Below, piece by piece: positions 8,447-16,744 of a stretch of 34,794 nucleotides of DNA. Position 1 is the first letter of the stretch. Each line of letters opens with the position of its first letter. Below the pieces are notes generated by a model that searched no databases, was not told the origin of the DNA, and saw only the letters and a program-made list of their open reading frames with translations. Origin of the DNA: an uncultured Pelagibacteraceae bacterium (GTDB lineage Bacteria > Pseudomonadota > Alphaproteobacteria > Pelagibacterales > Pelagibacteraceae). Both the position numbers and the translations under genes were made by a program. The stretch covers positions 69,716 to 104,509 of the forward strand of contig CACBNI010000005.1 in assembly GCA_902540595.1 (NCBI GenBank). Reading direction: 5' to 3'.

Positions 8447-9744
8447 AACTTTGTATGATAGGTACTGGTTACGTTGGTCTTGTCAGTGGAGTATGTTTTT
8501 CTGATATAGGAAATACAGTTTATTGTGTAGATAAAGACCAGAAAAAAATTGATATATTAAATAAAGGTATTATCCCTATTTTTGAACCAGGTCTTGAAGA
8601 GATTTTAAAAAGAAATTATAAACAAAAGCGATTATTTTTTACGTCAGACTTAAAAAAAGCGGTGATAAATTCAGATATAATTTTTATCTGTGTTGGGACA
8701 CCCACAAAAAAAAATACTAATTCTGCTGATTTGAAATATGTTTATAGTGTAGCTAAAGATTTAAAGAAAATAATTAAAAAAAAATATAAAATAATAATTA
8801 CTAAATCTACGGTGCCTGTATCTACGGGTGATAAAATTGAGAAGATTTTGTCTAATTTAAAGAAAAAGAAATTAGTTGATGTTGTATCAAATCCTGAATT
8901 TTTAAGAGAGGGTGAAGCAATAAGAGATTTTATTTATCCTGATAGAGTTGTTATTGGAACAGACAGCAAAAAAGCTAACAGAATATTAAAATCTCTTTAT
9001 TTACCAATTATTAAAAAAAAAAGTAGATACTTTAATACTTCAAGAAGAGGTGCAGAGCTTATAAAATACGCTTCTAATGCTTTTCTAGCAACAAAGATTT
9101 CATTTATTAATGAAATAGCTAATTTGTGTGAAAAAACAGGTGTTGATATCAAAGATGTATCTCAAGGTATGGGTTCAGATGAAAGAATAGGTGATAGGTT
9201 TTTGAGAGCAGGTCCAGCCTATGGTGGATCTTGTTTTCCAAAGGATACTCGTGCATTGATTGATACTGGAAATCAATTTAAAACTGATTTAACCATAGTT
9301 AAAAGTGTTGTTTATTCAAATGCTAATCGAAAAACTTTACTAATTAAAAGAGTTGTAAAAATTCTTGGTGGTAATTTAAAAAATAAAATTATAACTTTTT
9401 TAGGTGTAACTTTTAAACCAAATACAGATGATATGCGTGAAGCAACAAGTATACCAATGATTAAGTATCTAAATAAAAAAAATAGTAAAATCAAATATTA
9501 TGATCCATCAGGAGAAAAAGTTGATTTTAAAGATTTAAAGAATGTTAATTACTGTAATACAATTTCTTCTGCTTGTTTAAATGCAGATATGGTTATTTTA
9601 CACACTGAATGGAACGATTTTAAATTATTAAATTTTAAAAAATTAGTAAAAAAACAGAGATTTAAAATATACGATATGCGTAATATGTATTCACCTTCAA
9701 GAATGAAAAAATTGAATATTGATTATTATGGTGTCGGTAGGTAA
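8443..9744 (+). CDS. ugd: UDP-glucose 6-dehydrogenase
   Basis: Oxidises UDP-glucose to UDP-glucuronate with two NAD+. The Rossmann motif GTGYVGLVSG opens the protein (about residues 7-16). Other landmarks are VGTPTKK, STVPVSTG, NPEFLREG, the central helix with KYASNAFLATKISFINE, and the active-site GGSCFPKDTRAL with Cys264. The C-terminal UDP-binding domain has GVTFKPNTDDMREA. Length 433 is normal. Four-base overlap with galU shows a dedicated two-gene unit. UDP-glucuronate may feed surface polysaccharide or glucuronyl glycolipid synthesis; no downstream glycosyltransferase is in the window to decide. Confidence 0.96.
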   Translation: MKLCMIGTGYVGLVSGVCFSDIGNTVYCVDKDQKKIDILNKGIIPIFEPGLEEILKRNYKQKRLFFTSDLKKAVINSDIIFICVGTPTKKNTNSADLKYVYSVAKDLKKIIKKKYKIIITKSTVPVSTGDKIEKILSNLKKKKLVDVVSNPEFLREGEAIRDFIYPDRVVIGTDSKKANRILKSLYLPIIKKKSRYFNTSRRGAELIKYASNAFLATKISFINEIANLCEKTGVDIKDVSQGMGSDERIGDRFLRAGPAYGGSCFPKDTRALIDTGNQFKTDLTIVKSVVYSNANRKTLLIKRVVKILGGNLKNKIITFLGVTFKPNTDDMREATSIPMIKYLNKKNSKIKYYDPSGEKVDFKDLKNVNYCNTISSACLNADMVILHTEWNDFKLLNFKKLVKKQRFKIYDMRNMYSPSRMKKLNIDYYGVGR

Positions 9745-9759
9745 ATCAATTTAATTCAA
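9712..9759. terminator. Imperfect inverted repeat between convergent ugd and ridA
   Basis: TTGAAT-ATTGATT (9712-9724) pairs with AATCAAT (9744-9750) and ATTCAA (9754-9759), leaving a 3-base bulge and a 19-base loop. It covers the single-base gap between the ugd stop and the ridA stop. Almost all pairs are A/T, so stability is doubtful; listed as the only structure found at this junction. Confidence 0.2.
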
Positions 9760-10207
9760 ATATAGCATCTACTTCAACGGATACTCCCAATGGTAGACTA
9801 TTAGTACTAACAGCAGCTCTAGTGTGCATTCCGGCATCACCAAATATCGATGCTATAATATCCGAGGCACCATTTATTACCTTAGGTTGTTCTATGAAAT
9901 CGTCAGTAGAATTTACATAGCCAGTCAATTTTATACATGATCTTATTTTTGATAAATCATTATCGCAGGCGTTTTTAACTTGAGATATTATACTCAAACC
10001 ACATCTTTTAGCAGCGTTATAACCATCTTTAGTTGTTAGCTCTTTACCAATTTTGCCTTTTATTAATTCTCCGTTCTCACTAATAGATATTTGTCCTGAT
10101 ATAAATAATAGTTTACCTATAATCTTAGTTGCAACATAAGAACCTACTGGTGCTTTTGCATCTGGTAAATTTATTTTTAAATTTTTGATGTTTTCTTCAA
10201 AAGACAT
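9746..10207 (-). CDS. RidA/YjgF/YER057c/UK114 family protein (cd02199-like subgroup)
   Basis: The 153-residue protein belongs to the Rid family of small trimeric deaminase-like proteins. Seen motifs: FISGQISI (about 35-42), KLTGYVNS, QPKVINGASD, and the C-terminal GMHTRAAVSTNSLPLG with Arg130 matching the substrate-binding Arg of RidA, then VEVDAIFEL. The longer form with a KLTGYVNS-QPKVINGAS pattern resembles the subgroup often annotated simply as an endoribonuclease L-PSP family protein, whose substrate is not settled; true RidA hydrolyses 2-aminoacrylate. It is the last gene of the minus-strand block, two bases after the small secreted protein gene, and ends one base from the ugd stop. Confidence 0.85.
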   Translation of the reverse strand: MSFEENIKNLKINLPDAKAPVGSYVATKIIGKLLFISGQISISENGELIKGKIGKELTTKDGYNAAKRCGLSIISQVKNACDNDLSKIRSCIKLTGYVNSTDDFIEQPKVINGASDIIASIFGDAGMHTRAAVSTNSLPLGVSVEVDAIFELN

Positions 10208-10209
10208 AA

Positions 10210-10482
10210 TTAATTTTTTACAAAATCCTTATGTGATTTACTATTTTTAAATTTCAATAATTTATCTTTTATGTTTAATTTATTAAATTTTTTCTTTCCT
10301 TGTTCGATTTTATCAGACGCTTTATTTTTTAAAACTTCTGCATTTTTTTTTAATAATTTTGCGTTACATTCAGCATACTTTTTACTTAATTTATCTAATT
10401 TACTGCAATCCTGGGCTAAGACAATCGACTGATTTGTACAAAATAGGGCTAATGATAAAATTAATATTTTTATTATTTTCAT
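10210..10482 (-). CDS. Small secreted lysine-rich protein of unknown function
   Basis: I do not recognise this 90-residue protein. It begins with a textbook signal peptide: MKIIKI, a hydrophobic core LILSLALF, and a probable cleavage site after VLA (residues 21-23, before QDC). The mature ~67 residues are highly basic (about a third lysine), predicted mostly helical, with two cysteines (in QDCSKL and YAECNAK) that could form a disulphide in the periplasm. The cysteine is not in a lipobox at the cleavage site, so a lipoprotein is less likely. The ATG overlaps the topA TGA by 4 bases (ATGA), directly after a run of nine A, so it is probably translated by coupling with topA. Confidence 0.75.
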   Translation of the reverse strand: MKIIKILILSLALFCTNQSIVLAQDCSKLDKLSKKYAECNAKLLKKNAEVLKNKASDKIEQGKKKFNKLNIKDKLLKFKNSKSHKDFVKN

Positions 10483-13061
10483 TTTTTTTTCTTTTTTTTA
10501 GTTTTCTTGTTTTTATCGTATTCACGTCTTTTCTCAATAAGGATAAGAGCATCTTCCATACTTAGCTCTGTAGGGTCTTTTTCCTCAGGAATTGTTGCAT
10601 TAAGGGATTTGTATTTTATATAAGGGCCGTATTGCCCCTTCATGATTCTTACAGGCTTTTTGTCTTCAGGATGTTCGCCAAGATCTTTTATGATTGAGGA
10701 TGACATTCTTCCTGGTTTGGCATCAGCTATTAATGTTATTGCTCTGTTCAAACCTATTGAAAAAATCTCCTCAACATTTTCTAGTCTAGCAGACTTATTT
10801 TCACACTTTAAATAAGGTCCAAATCTTCCTGTGTTTAGAAAAATCTCTTTTTGATTGTCGGGATTAATGCCTAAAGATTTTGGTAGTGAACATAAAAATC
10901 TCGCTTTATCAATATCAATACTGTCTAATTCAATTCCTTTTGGAATGGAGACATTTTTTAACAATTCATTTAAATCTTTTTTAGCTTTTTTTATTTTTTT
11001 CTTTTTTTTCTTATTTTCTTTTTCATTGCTTTCTAGAAGTTTTTCATATTGTAAATAAGGTCCAAATCTTCCATTTTTAAGAAAGATATCATTTCCATTA
11101 TCATGTTTGCCTAAAAATTTTGGTTCAGCTAATTGAGCCTGTGCTGCAGCCTTAGCTTTTGACAAAGGTCTAGTAAATTTACATTCTGGATAATTAGAGC
11201 AACCAATAAATGCGCCACCCCTAAAACTATTTTTTAAACTTAACGATCCTGTATCGCACAATTGGCACTTTCTGACAACATTACCACTGTCATCTTTGTC
11301 AAAAATTAACGTACCTAAACTTTCATTTAGTAAATCCAAAACTTCTCTAGTTCTTTTCTCTTTTACTTCTGATACATTGTTGTTAAAATCTTTCCAAAAT
11401 AATTCTAAAACATTTATCCAACTTTCTTTTCCAGTTGTAATTTCATCTAATTGGTCTTCTAATCCTGCAGTAAAATTATAATCAACATATTTGGAAAATA
11501 ATTTTTCTAAAAAAGCAGAAATTAATTTTCCGCGATCTGTTGGAAAAAATCTTTTATTAGTTATCTCAGCGTATCCACGGTTTGAAATTGTAGATATAAT
11601 ACTTGCATACGTAGAAGGTCGTCCAATTCCAAGTTCCTCTAATTTCTTTACCAAGCTCGCTTCCGAATATCTTGGAGGTGGTTGTGTAAAATGCTGTTCA
11701 TCTAAAAATGACTCAATATTTATAGGTCCTTTTTTTACTTCTGGAAGTATTTCATCATCATCTTCTGAATTAGGATTTTTATAAACTTTTAAAAAACCAT
11801 CAAATTTTAAAACTGAGCCACTTGTTTTACAAACGGTATTTTTATCTTCAGTTTCAATAGTTATTGTATTTCTATCAAACTTAGCAGATACCATTTGAGA
11901 GGATAGTGCTCTGCTCCATATCAAATTATACAATTTATTTTGGTCAGTACTTAAATAATTTTTAACAGCTTCAGGAGATCTATTAATATCCGTCGGCCTT
12001 ATTGCTTCATGTGCCTCTTGTGCATTTTTGGCTTTTTTACCTGAATAATTATTAGCTTTTTCAGGTATATACTCATTCCCATAACTTTTTTTTATAAAAT
12101 TTCTAAAATCACTAATAGCATCAGCCGATAAGTTTGTACCATCAGTTCTCATGTAGGTTATTAAACCAACTGTATCTCCCTCAATTTCAATTCCTTGATA
12201 AAGTTTTTGTGCAATTTGCATGGTTCTAGAGGCACCAAATCCCAATCTACTTGAAGCAACTTGTTGTAGTGTAGAAGTTGTAAATGGACCAGATGGATTT
12301 CTATTAACAATTTTTGATGAAATATCACTAATATTAAATTTTTTATTCTTTAATCCAGAGATTGCCTTTTCAATATCTTCTTTTTTTCTAAAGGTAAATT
12401 TTTCAATTTTTTCGCTATTTAATTGATAGATGCTTGCGGTAATTGAATTTTTTTTCTCATCTTGAAATTTTAAACTTAAAGTCCAAAACTCTTCTGGATT
12501 AAATAACTCAATTTCATGCTCTCTTTCTGTTATTAATTTTAAAGCAACAGATTGCACTCTACCTGCTGACTTTGACCCAGGAAGTTTAGTCCACAATATT
12601 GGTGAAATATTAAAACCAACAAGGTAATCAAGTGCTCTTCTTGCCATATAGGCATCAACTAGCAAGGGCTCGATTTGTCTTGGATTTTCAATTCCAAAAG
12701 TAACAGCTTTTTTAGTAATTTCGTTGAACACAACTCTTTCAACCTCTTTATCTTTGAGTAGTTTTTTCTCATTCAAATATTCCTTTACATGCCATGCTAT
12801 AGCTTCTCCTTCACGATCAGGGTCTGTTGCTAAAATGATTTTAGATGATTCTTTTGCAGCATCAGTAATATCTTTAAGATATTTTTTTGAAAAGTTATCA
12901 ACTTCCCATTCCATTTTAAAATTTTGATCTGGATCAACCGAACCATTTTTTGATGGTAAATCTCTAATATGACCGTAACTAGCTAAAACGGTATAATTAT
13001 CACCTAAGTATTTATTAATTGTTTTGGCTTTTGCAGGACTTTCAACTATGACTAGATTCAT
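10479..13061 (-). CDS. topA: DNA topoisomerase I (type IA)
   Basis: Relaxes negative supercoils through a transient 5'-phosphotyrosine break. The TOPRIM domain spans about 1-130 (VESPAKAKTINKYLG; DPDREGEAIAWH carries metal-binding acids). The core follows with SKSAGRVQSVAL and the catalytic Tyr303 in GLITYMRTDG. After the core comes one four-cysteine zinc finger (Cys599, 602, 621, 627), then three C-terminal repeats with GRFGPYL/GQYGPYI motifs (about 660-820) and a lysine-rich tail. At 860 residues it is full length. It is downstream of plsY by 37 bases and overlaps the next small gene by 4. The very end is encoded by a long A-rich tract. Confidence 0.97.
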   Translation of the reverse strand: MNLVIVESPAKAKTINKYLGDNYTVLASYGHIRDLPSKNGSVDPDQNFKMEWEVDNFSKKYLKDITDAAKESSKIILATDPDREGEAIAWHVKEYLNEKKLLKDKEVERVVFNEITKKAVTFGIENPRQIEPLLVDAYMARRALDYLVGFNISPILWTKLPGSKSAGRVQSVALKLITEREHEIELFNPEEFWTLSLKFQDEKKNSITASIYQLNSEKIEKFTFRKKEDIEKAISGLKNKKFNISDISSKIVNRNPSGPFTTSTLQQVASSRLGFGASRTMQIAQKLYQGIEIEGDTVGLITYMRTDGTNLSADAISDFRNFIKKSYGNEYIPEKANNYSGKKAKNAQEAHEAIRPTDINRSPEAVKNYLSTDQNKLYNLIWSRALSSQMVSAKFDRNTITIETEDKNTVCKTSGSVLKFDGFLKVYKNPNSEDDDEILPEVKKGPINIESFLDEQHFTQPPPRYSEASLVKKLEELGIGRPSTYASIISTISNRGYAEITNKRFFPTDRGKLISAFLEKLFSKYVDYNFTAGLEDQLDEITTGKESWINVLELFWKDFNNNVSEVKEKRTREVLDLLNESLGTLIFDKDDSGNVVRKCQLCDTGSLSLKNSFRGGAFIGCSNYPECKFTRPLSKAKAAAQAQLAEPKFLGKHDNGNDIFLKNGRFGPYLQYEKLLESNEKENKKKKKKIKKAKKDLNELLKNVSIPKGIELDSIDIDKARFLCSLPKSLGINPDNQKEIFLNTGRFGPYLKCENKSARLENVEEIFSIGLNRAITLIADAKPGRMSSSIIKDLGEHPEDKKPVRIMKGQYGPYIKYKSLNATIPEEKDPTELSMEDALILIEKRREYDKNKKTKKKKKK

Positions 13062-13098
13062 AATTTAACAAACTACTTAAAAGCAGTTGATAGTCAAT

Positions 13099-13677
13099 TT
13101 AATAAATTTTTGTCTTACTTTCTTCTTTATTTTTCAGACGTTTAATATTTTCTCTGTGAGTATAAAATATCAATATAAACATAATTCCAAAAAAAAGTGC
13201 ATTACTCATTTGATCATTAAAAAAAATAAATACTGGTATCGTTAGTGAACCAATAAGTGATGACAAAGAAGAGTATTTTGATATTAAAAAAATTAGTAAC
13301 CAAGTCACACAAAAAATAAAACCTAAAAGAATATTTATAGTAAACAATATACCTAAATATGTGGCGACACCCTTACCACCTTTAAACTTTAACCAAATTG
13401 GAAAAACATGACCTAAAAAAGCACAAAGAGATGCAATATAAATTAATTCTGGATGATTAATTTTTACATATAGTACAGGAAGTATAGCTTTCATAACATC
13501 TAATAAAAGAGTTGAATAACCAATCAATTTATTACCTGTTCTTAATGCATTTGTTGCACCTATATTGCCAGACCCAATTTCTCTTATATCTTTTTTTAAA
13601 AAAATTTTTGTTAGTATAAATCCAAAAGGTATAGAACCAATTAGGTATGAGATTATACCTATAGTTAAAAATTCCAT
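13099..13677 (-). CDS. plsY: Acyl-phosphate:glycerol-3-phosphate acyltransferase
   Basis: Integral membrane enzyme that acylates glycerol-3-phosphate from acyl-phosphate, the first step of phospholipid synthesis in the PlsX/PlsY system. The 192-residue protein has about five hydrophobic segments and the three family motifs: GSIPFG near the N-terminus, GSGNIGATNALR (about 36-47), and KFKGGKGVAT (about 98-107). It starts two bases after the pyrC homologue. In many alphaproteobacteria dprA follows before topA; here only 37 bases separate them. Confidence 0.95.
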   Translation of the reverse strand: MEFLTIGIISYLIGSIPFGFILTKIFLKKDIREIGSGNIGATNALRTGNKLIGYSTLLLDVMKAILPVLYVKINHPELIYIASLCAFLGHVFPIWLKFKGGKGVATYLGILFTINILLGFIFCVTWLLIFLISKYSSLSSLIGSLTIPVFIFFNDQMSNALFFGIMFILIFYTHRENIKRLKNKEESKTKIY

Positions 13678-13679
13678 TT

Positions 13680-14966
13680 TTATACTTTAAATAATTCTTG
13701 ACCTTTTACAAACGTATTGGTTACTTTTCCTTGCAATTTTTTATCCTCTATAGATGTATTTTTTGATTTAGAGATTAAATTTTCTTTTTTAACAACCCAA
13801 GGTTTGTCTATGTCTACAATACAAAAATCAGCTTCATTTCCAATAGATAAGTTTCCTTTATTTATATTTAATATTTTTGCAGGATTTGATGTCAATGCTT
13901 GAATTATAGTATCCAGTTTAATAGATCCATTATGAAATAATTCTAAGCTTAATGATAATAGCGTTTCAATACCTGATGCTCCGGTCGCAGCTTGGGAAAA
14001 TGTTAATCTTTTAGACTCTTCATCTTCAGGTTTATGGTCTGAAACGATTACATCAATCACGCCATCTTTTAATCCTTGGACCAATGCTTCTCTATCTTCT
14101 TCTTTTCTGAGAGGAGGGGATAATTTTAAAAAAGTTCTAAAATCTCCAATGTCATTTTCATTCAGAGATAAATTATTTATTGAAACTCCTGATGTAAATT
14201 TTATATCTTCTTTTCTTTGTTTTATAATATCAACAGACTTCGAAGAAGAAAGTTGTGAGATGTGATATCTACATTTAGCCTTTTCAAGCAATGTCAAATC
14301 TCTTTCAATTATAATTCTTTCAGCAATATCTGGTATTCCAGACAGCCCTAGCTTTGAGGCAATTATTCCAGAATTAATCATACCGTTTTCTGATAAATGT
14401 AAATCTTCAGCGTGCTGCATAATTAAACAACCCAGGTCTTTTGCTGAATTCATTATTCTTGACATTAGTCTTGTATTTTGAATAGTTTTGACCCCATCAG
14501 TAAACGCAATTATTCCTTTTTTAGCCAAAAGACCAAATTCGGTCATGTTAGTTCCTTCGATATTATGAGTTAAAGATGCGCAAGGAAAAATATTTATCTT
14601 AGATTTATCTCTTCCTCTTCTTTTTAAAAAATCAACAATAGAAACATTATCTATAATTGGATCTGTATTTGGCATAGTAACAACAGAAGTTACACCACCA
14701 GATAAAGCAGCGTTACTTAAAGTTCTAAAATTTTCTTTATATTCGTAACCTGGTTCACCTACAAACACTCTCATATCCACAAGACCAGGGAAGACATATT
14801 TTCCTTTTAAATCGATTGGTTTTTCTCGTGATGGAAGATTATTGTTGTTTACTTTTTTACCTATTGCTTCGATCTTTCCATCTTCATCAATAATTAATCC
14901 ACCATTTTCGTTTAATGAATTATGAGGATCTATAATATTTGCATTTATAAAGTATTGTTTTTTCAT
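13680..14966 (-). CDS. pyrC: Dihydroorotase homologue lacking the HxH metal motif (PyrC'/PyrX-like)
   Basis: Class I dihydroorotase-like protein of 428 residues next to pyrB. The usual N-terminal metal motif DxHxHxREPG reads D64-M-R66-V-F68-V-G-E-P-G, so both metal-binding histidines are replaced (codons AGA at 14769-14771 and TTT at 14763-14765). Other regions are conserved: TSVVTMPNTDP, MQHAED, RYHISQLSS, the long SGVSINNLSLNENDIG, and VIVSDHKPED. Related pyrB-linked homologues without these histidines are known (Pseudomonas PyrC' and many alphaproteobacteria) and in Pseudomonas serve as a non-catalytic partner needed for aspartate transcarbamoylase assembly. I infer that role; activity with altered metal binding cannot be excluded. 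The gene starts immediately after the pyrB stop. Confidence 0.85.
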   Translation of the reverse strand: MKKQYFINANIIDPHNSLNENGGLIIDEDGKIEAIGKKVNNNNLPSREKPIDLKGKYVFPGLVDMRVFVGEPGYEYKENFRTLSNAALSGGVTSVVTMPNTDPIIDNVSIVDFLKRRGRDKSKINIFPCASLTHNIEGTNMTEFGLLAKKGIIAFTDGVKTIQNTRLMSRIMNSAKDLGCLIMQHAEDLHLSENGMINSGIIASKLGLSGIPDIAERIIIERDLTLLEKAKCRYHISQLSSSKSVDIIKQRKEDIKFTSGVSINNLSLNENDIGDFRTFLKLSPPLRKEEDREALVQGLKDGVIDVIVSDHKPEDEESKRLTFSQAATGASGIETLLSLSLELFHNGSIKLDTIIQALTSNPAKILNINKGNLSIGNEADFCIVDIDKPWVVKKENLISKSKNTSIEDKKLQGKVTNTFVKGQELFKV

Positions 14967-15908
14967 TTATTCACAAAATATTTTTAAACACGCCATTCTT
15001 ACAGCAACACCAAGTTCTACCTGTTCCTTAATAACACTCTTGTTAATATCGTCAGCTAACCTGGTATCAATTTCGATACCTCTGTTCATTGGACCTGGAT
15101 GCATAATAAGGGCGTCAGATTTTGCATGATCTAATTTGTCTGGTGTTAAACCATAGTATTCATAATATTCTCTATTAGATGATAAGAAAGAACTGGTCAT
15201 TCTCTCATTTTGCAATCTCAACATCATTACAATATCACAATCTTTCAGTCCTTTTGTCATATCAGTAAAAGTATTAACACCAAATTTTTCTATTTCTTTT
15301 GGCATCAAATTTGTAGGAGCAACTATATTTACTTCAGCTCCAAGCATGGTTAACAAGTAAATATTTGATCTAGCTACACGTGAATGCAAAATATCTCCAC
15401 ATATTGCAATTTTTAATCCTTGGATTTTATCTTTTCGATTAATTATTGTTAACGCATCTAGTAACGCTTGGGTAGGATGTTCTCTGCGACCATCTCCAGC
15501 ATTTAATACTACACAATTAACTTTTTGTGAAAGAAGATTGCAAGCGCCTGAGTCTTGATGTCTAATCACTATGATATCTGGATGCATTGCATTTAAAGTC
15601 ATAGCAGTGTCAATTAGTGTTTCACCTTTTTTAATTGCTGAATTACCCATGTTCATTGACATCACATCAGCTCCTAATCTTTTTCCTGCTAATTCAAATG
15701 AGCTTTGAGTTCTGGTTGACGGCTCAAAAAAGAGGTTTATTTGAGTTTTGCCTCTTAAAACGTCAATTTTTTTATTCTTACTTCGATTTACTTTTATAAA
15801 GGTCTGAGCTTCATCAAGAATAACATTTATGTCACTTACTGACAAATCTTGAATACCTAACAAATGTTTTTGAGAGATTTTAATAGCTTTATTGGTTTTA
15901 GATGCCAT
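14967..15908 (-). CDS. pyrB: Aspartate carbamoyltransferase catalytic subunit
   Basis: Condenses carbamoyl phosphate with aspartate, the committed step of pyrimidine synthesis. The carbamoyl-phosphate site [13 protein letters not shown] lies about residues 55-67; further motifs are RHQDSGA, the [14 protein letters not shown] signature, [12 protein letters not shown] and [10 protein letters not shown] choose the ATG at 15908 ([12 protein letters not shown]), giving 313 residues, the family norm. The frame extends to a TTG at 15947 that would add a 13-residue hydrophobic leader not expected in this family. Read together with the adjoining pyrC homologue, this looks like the pyrB-pyrC' pair that assembles as a dodecamer in Pseudomonas. 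No pyrI is present. ruvX ends 42 bases upstream. Confidence 0.94.
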   Translation of the reverse strand: MASKTNKAIKISQKHLLGIQDLSVSDINVILDEAQTFIKVNRSKNKKIDVLRGKTQINLFFEPSTRTQSSFELAGKRLGADVMSMNMGNSAIKKGETLIDTAMTLNAMHPDIIVIRHQDSGACNLLSQKVNCVVLNAGDGRREHPTQALLDALTIINRKDKIQGLKIAICGDILHSRVARSNIYLLTMLGAEVNIVAPTNLMPKEIEKFGVNTFTDMTKGLKDCDIVMMLRLQNERMTSSFLSSNREYYEYYGLTPDKLDHAKSDALIMHPGPMNRGIEIDTRLADDINKSVIKEQVELGVAVRMACLKIFCE

Positions 15909-15950
15909 TAAAATTAACTTTATAACTATAATACAGTTAGTTGGCAAGCA

Positions 15951-16406
15951 TTAATTATTTAAAAAATCTATTGCTCCTTGAAGTATAAATGCAGCAGCAT
16001 TCTGATCTATATATTTTTCTCTTTTAGTTACATTTATATCCAATTGACTAGATAAATTGAACGCACCTACAGTTGAGAGTCTTTCATCCCATAAACAAAC
16101 ATCAATATCTAATTTCTTATCAATATTGTTAGAGACATCATGAACAGACTGGGCAGATCTGCCTAAAGTTCCATCCATATTAATAGGATATCCTATTATA
16201 ATTCCCTTAATACTATTTTCCTCAATAATAATTTTTAATTCATTGATTAAATTATCTGCACTAGTTTTATTTAATGTTTTTAATGGTGTAGCTATAGATT
16301 GTTTTTCATCACAGATTGAAACTCCAATTCTTTTAGAGCCAAGATCTAGACCAATTAATCTACATGTTTCTGACTGTTTTTTTTTAAACTCTTCTATAGT
16401 GATCAT
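15951..16406 (-). CDS. ruvX: YqgF/RuvX family nuclease (16S rRNA processing / putative Holliday junction resolvase)
   Basis: RNase H-fold protein of 151 residues. The first metal-site strand is LIGLDLGSKRIGVSICD, followed by GYPINMDGTLG, the third acidic motif LWDERLST, and the terminal DQNAAAFILQGAIDF with the last Asp; all four catalytic acid regions are visible. In E. coli YqgF is involved in maturation of the 16S rRNA 5' end, and the family was earlier proposed as Holliday junction resolvases. First gene of the minus-strand block, divergent from gatC across 50 bases, an arrangement conserved in many alphaproteobacteria. Confidence 0.92.
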   Translation of the reverse strand: MITIEEFKKKQSETCRLIGLDLGSKRIGVSICDEKQSIATPLKTLNKTSADNLINELKIIIEENSIKGIIIGYPINMDGTLGRSAQSVHDVSNNIDKKLDIDVCLWDERLSTVGAFNLSSQLDINVTKREKYIDQNAAAFILQGAIDFLNN

Positions 16407-16456
16407 ATTGTATAATTTAGACTTAAGTGATAGTTTGCGACATATTTAATTATCAT
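16407..16456. promoter_or_regulatory. Divergent ruvX/gatC promoter region
   Basis: This 50-base gap must hold promoters for both the ruvX-pyrB-pyrC' block and gatCAB. A perfect -10 hexamer TATAAT lies at 16411-16416 on the plus strand, and the same stretch read on the minus strand gives TATACAAT. No convincing -35 hexamer is found at 16-18 bases from the plus-strand hexamer, so the call is limited to the -10 match. Confidence 0.35.
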
Positions 16457-16744
16457 ATGAGTATCGATCTTAAAACAATAAAGCACATATCAAAATTATC
16501 AAGAATTTCTGTTGATGAAAAAAAAGCAGAGAAACTGGCAGTAGATTTAAATTCAATTTTTGAATTTATTGAAAAACTTAATGAATTAAAGACAGATAAT
16601 GTTCAACCATTAACTTCAGTTGCAGAAACAACATTAAAGTTAAGAGATGATAAGGTAAAAAGTAAAAATTTAAGAGAGCAAATAATTAAAAACTCTCCTC
16701 AAGAAAATGAGGATTATTTTGTTGTACCAAAGGTGATTGAATAA
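16457..16744 (+). CDS. gatC: Asp/Glu-tRNA amidotransferase subunit C
   Basis: Small stabilising subunit of GatCAB, which converts Glu-tRNA(Gln) and/or Asp-tRNA(Asn) to the amidated forms. From the ATG at 16457 the protein has 95 residues, the family norm, with [18 protein letters not shown] and [14 protein letters not shown] in the first half and the C-terminal VPKVIE typical of GatC. The frame extends to a GTG at 16427, but that adds ten residues not in the family and would cover the promoter gap. The stop overlaps the gatA ATG (TAATG). Confidence 0.94.
   Translation: MSIDLKTIKHISKLSRISVDEKKAEKLAVDLNSIFEFIEKLNELKTDNVQPLTSVAETTLKLRDDKVKSKNLREQIIKNSPQENEDYFVVPKVIE

Noticed and set aside
15909..15947. 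Upstream pyrB start at the TTG at 15947
   Set aside because: It uses a rare start and adds a hydrophobic leader absent from cytosolic PyrB; the ATG at 15908 gives the normal length.
16427..16456. Upstream gatC start at the GTG at 16427
   Set aside because: It adds ten residues not found in GatC and would occupy the divergent promoter gap.
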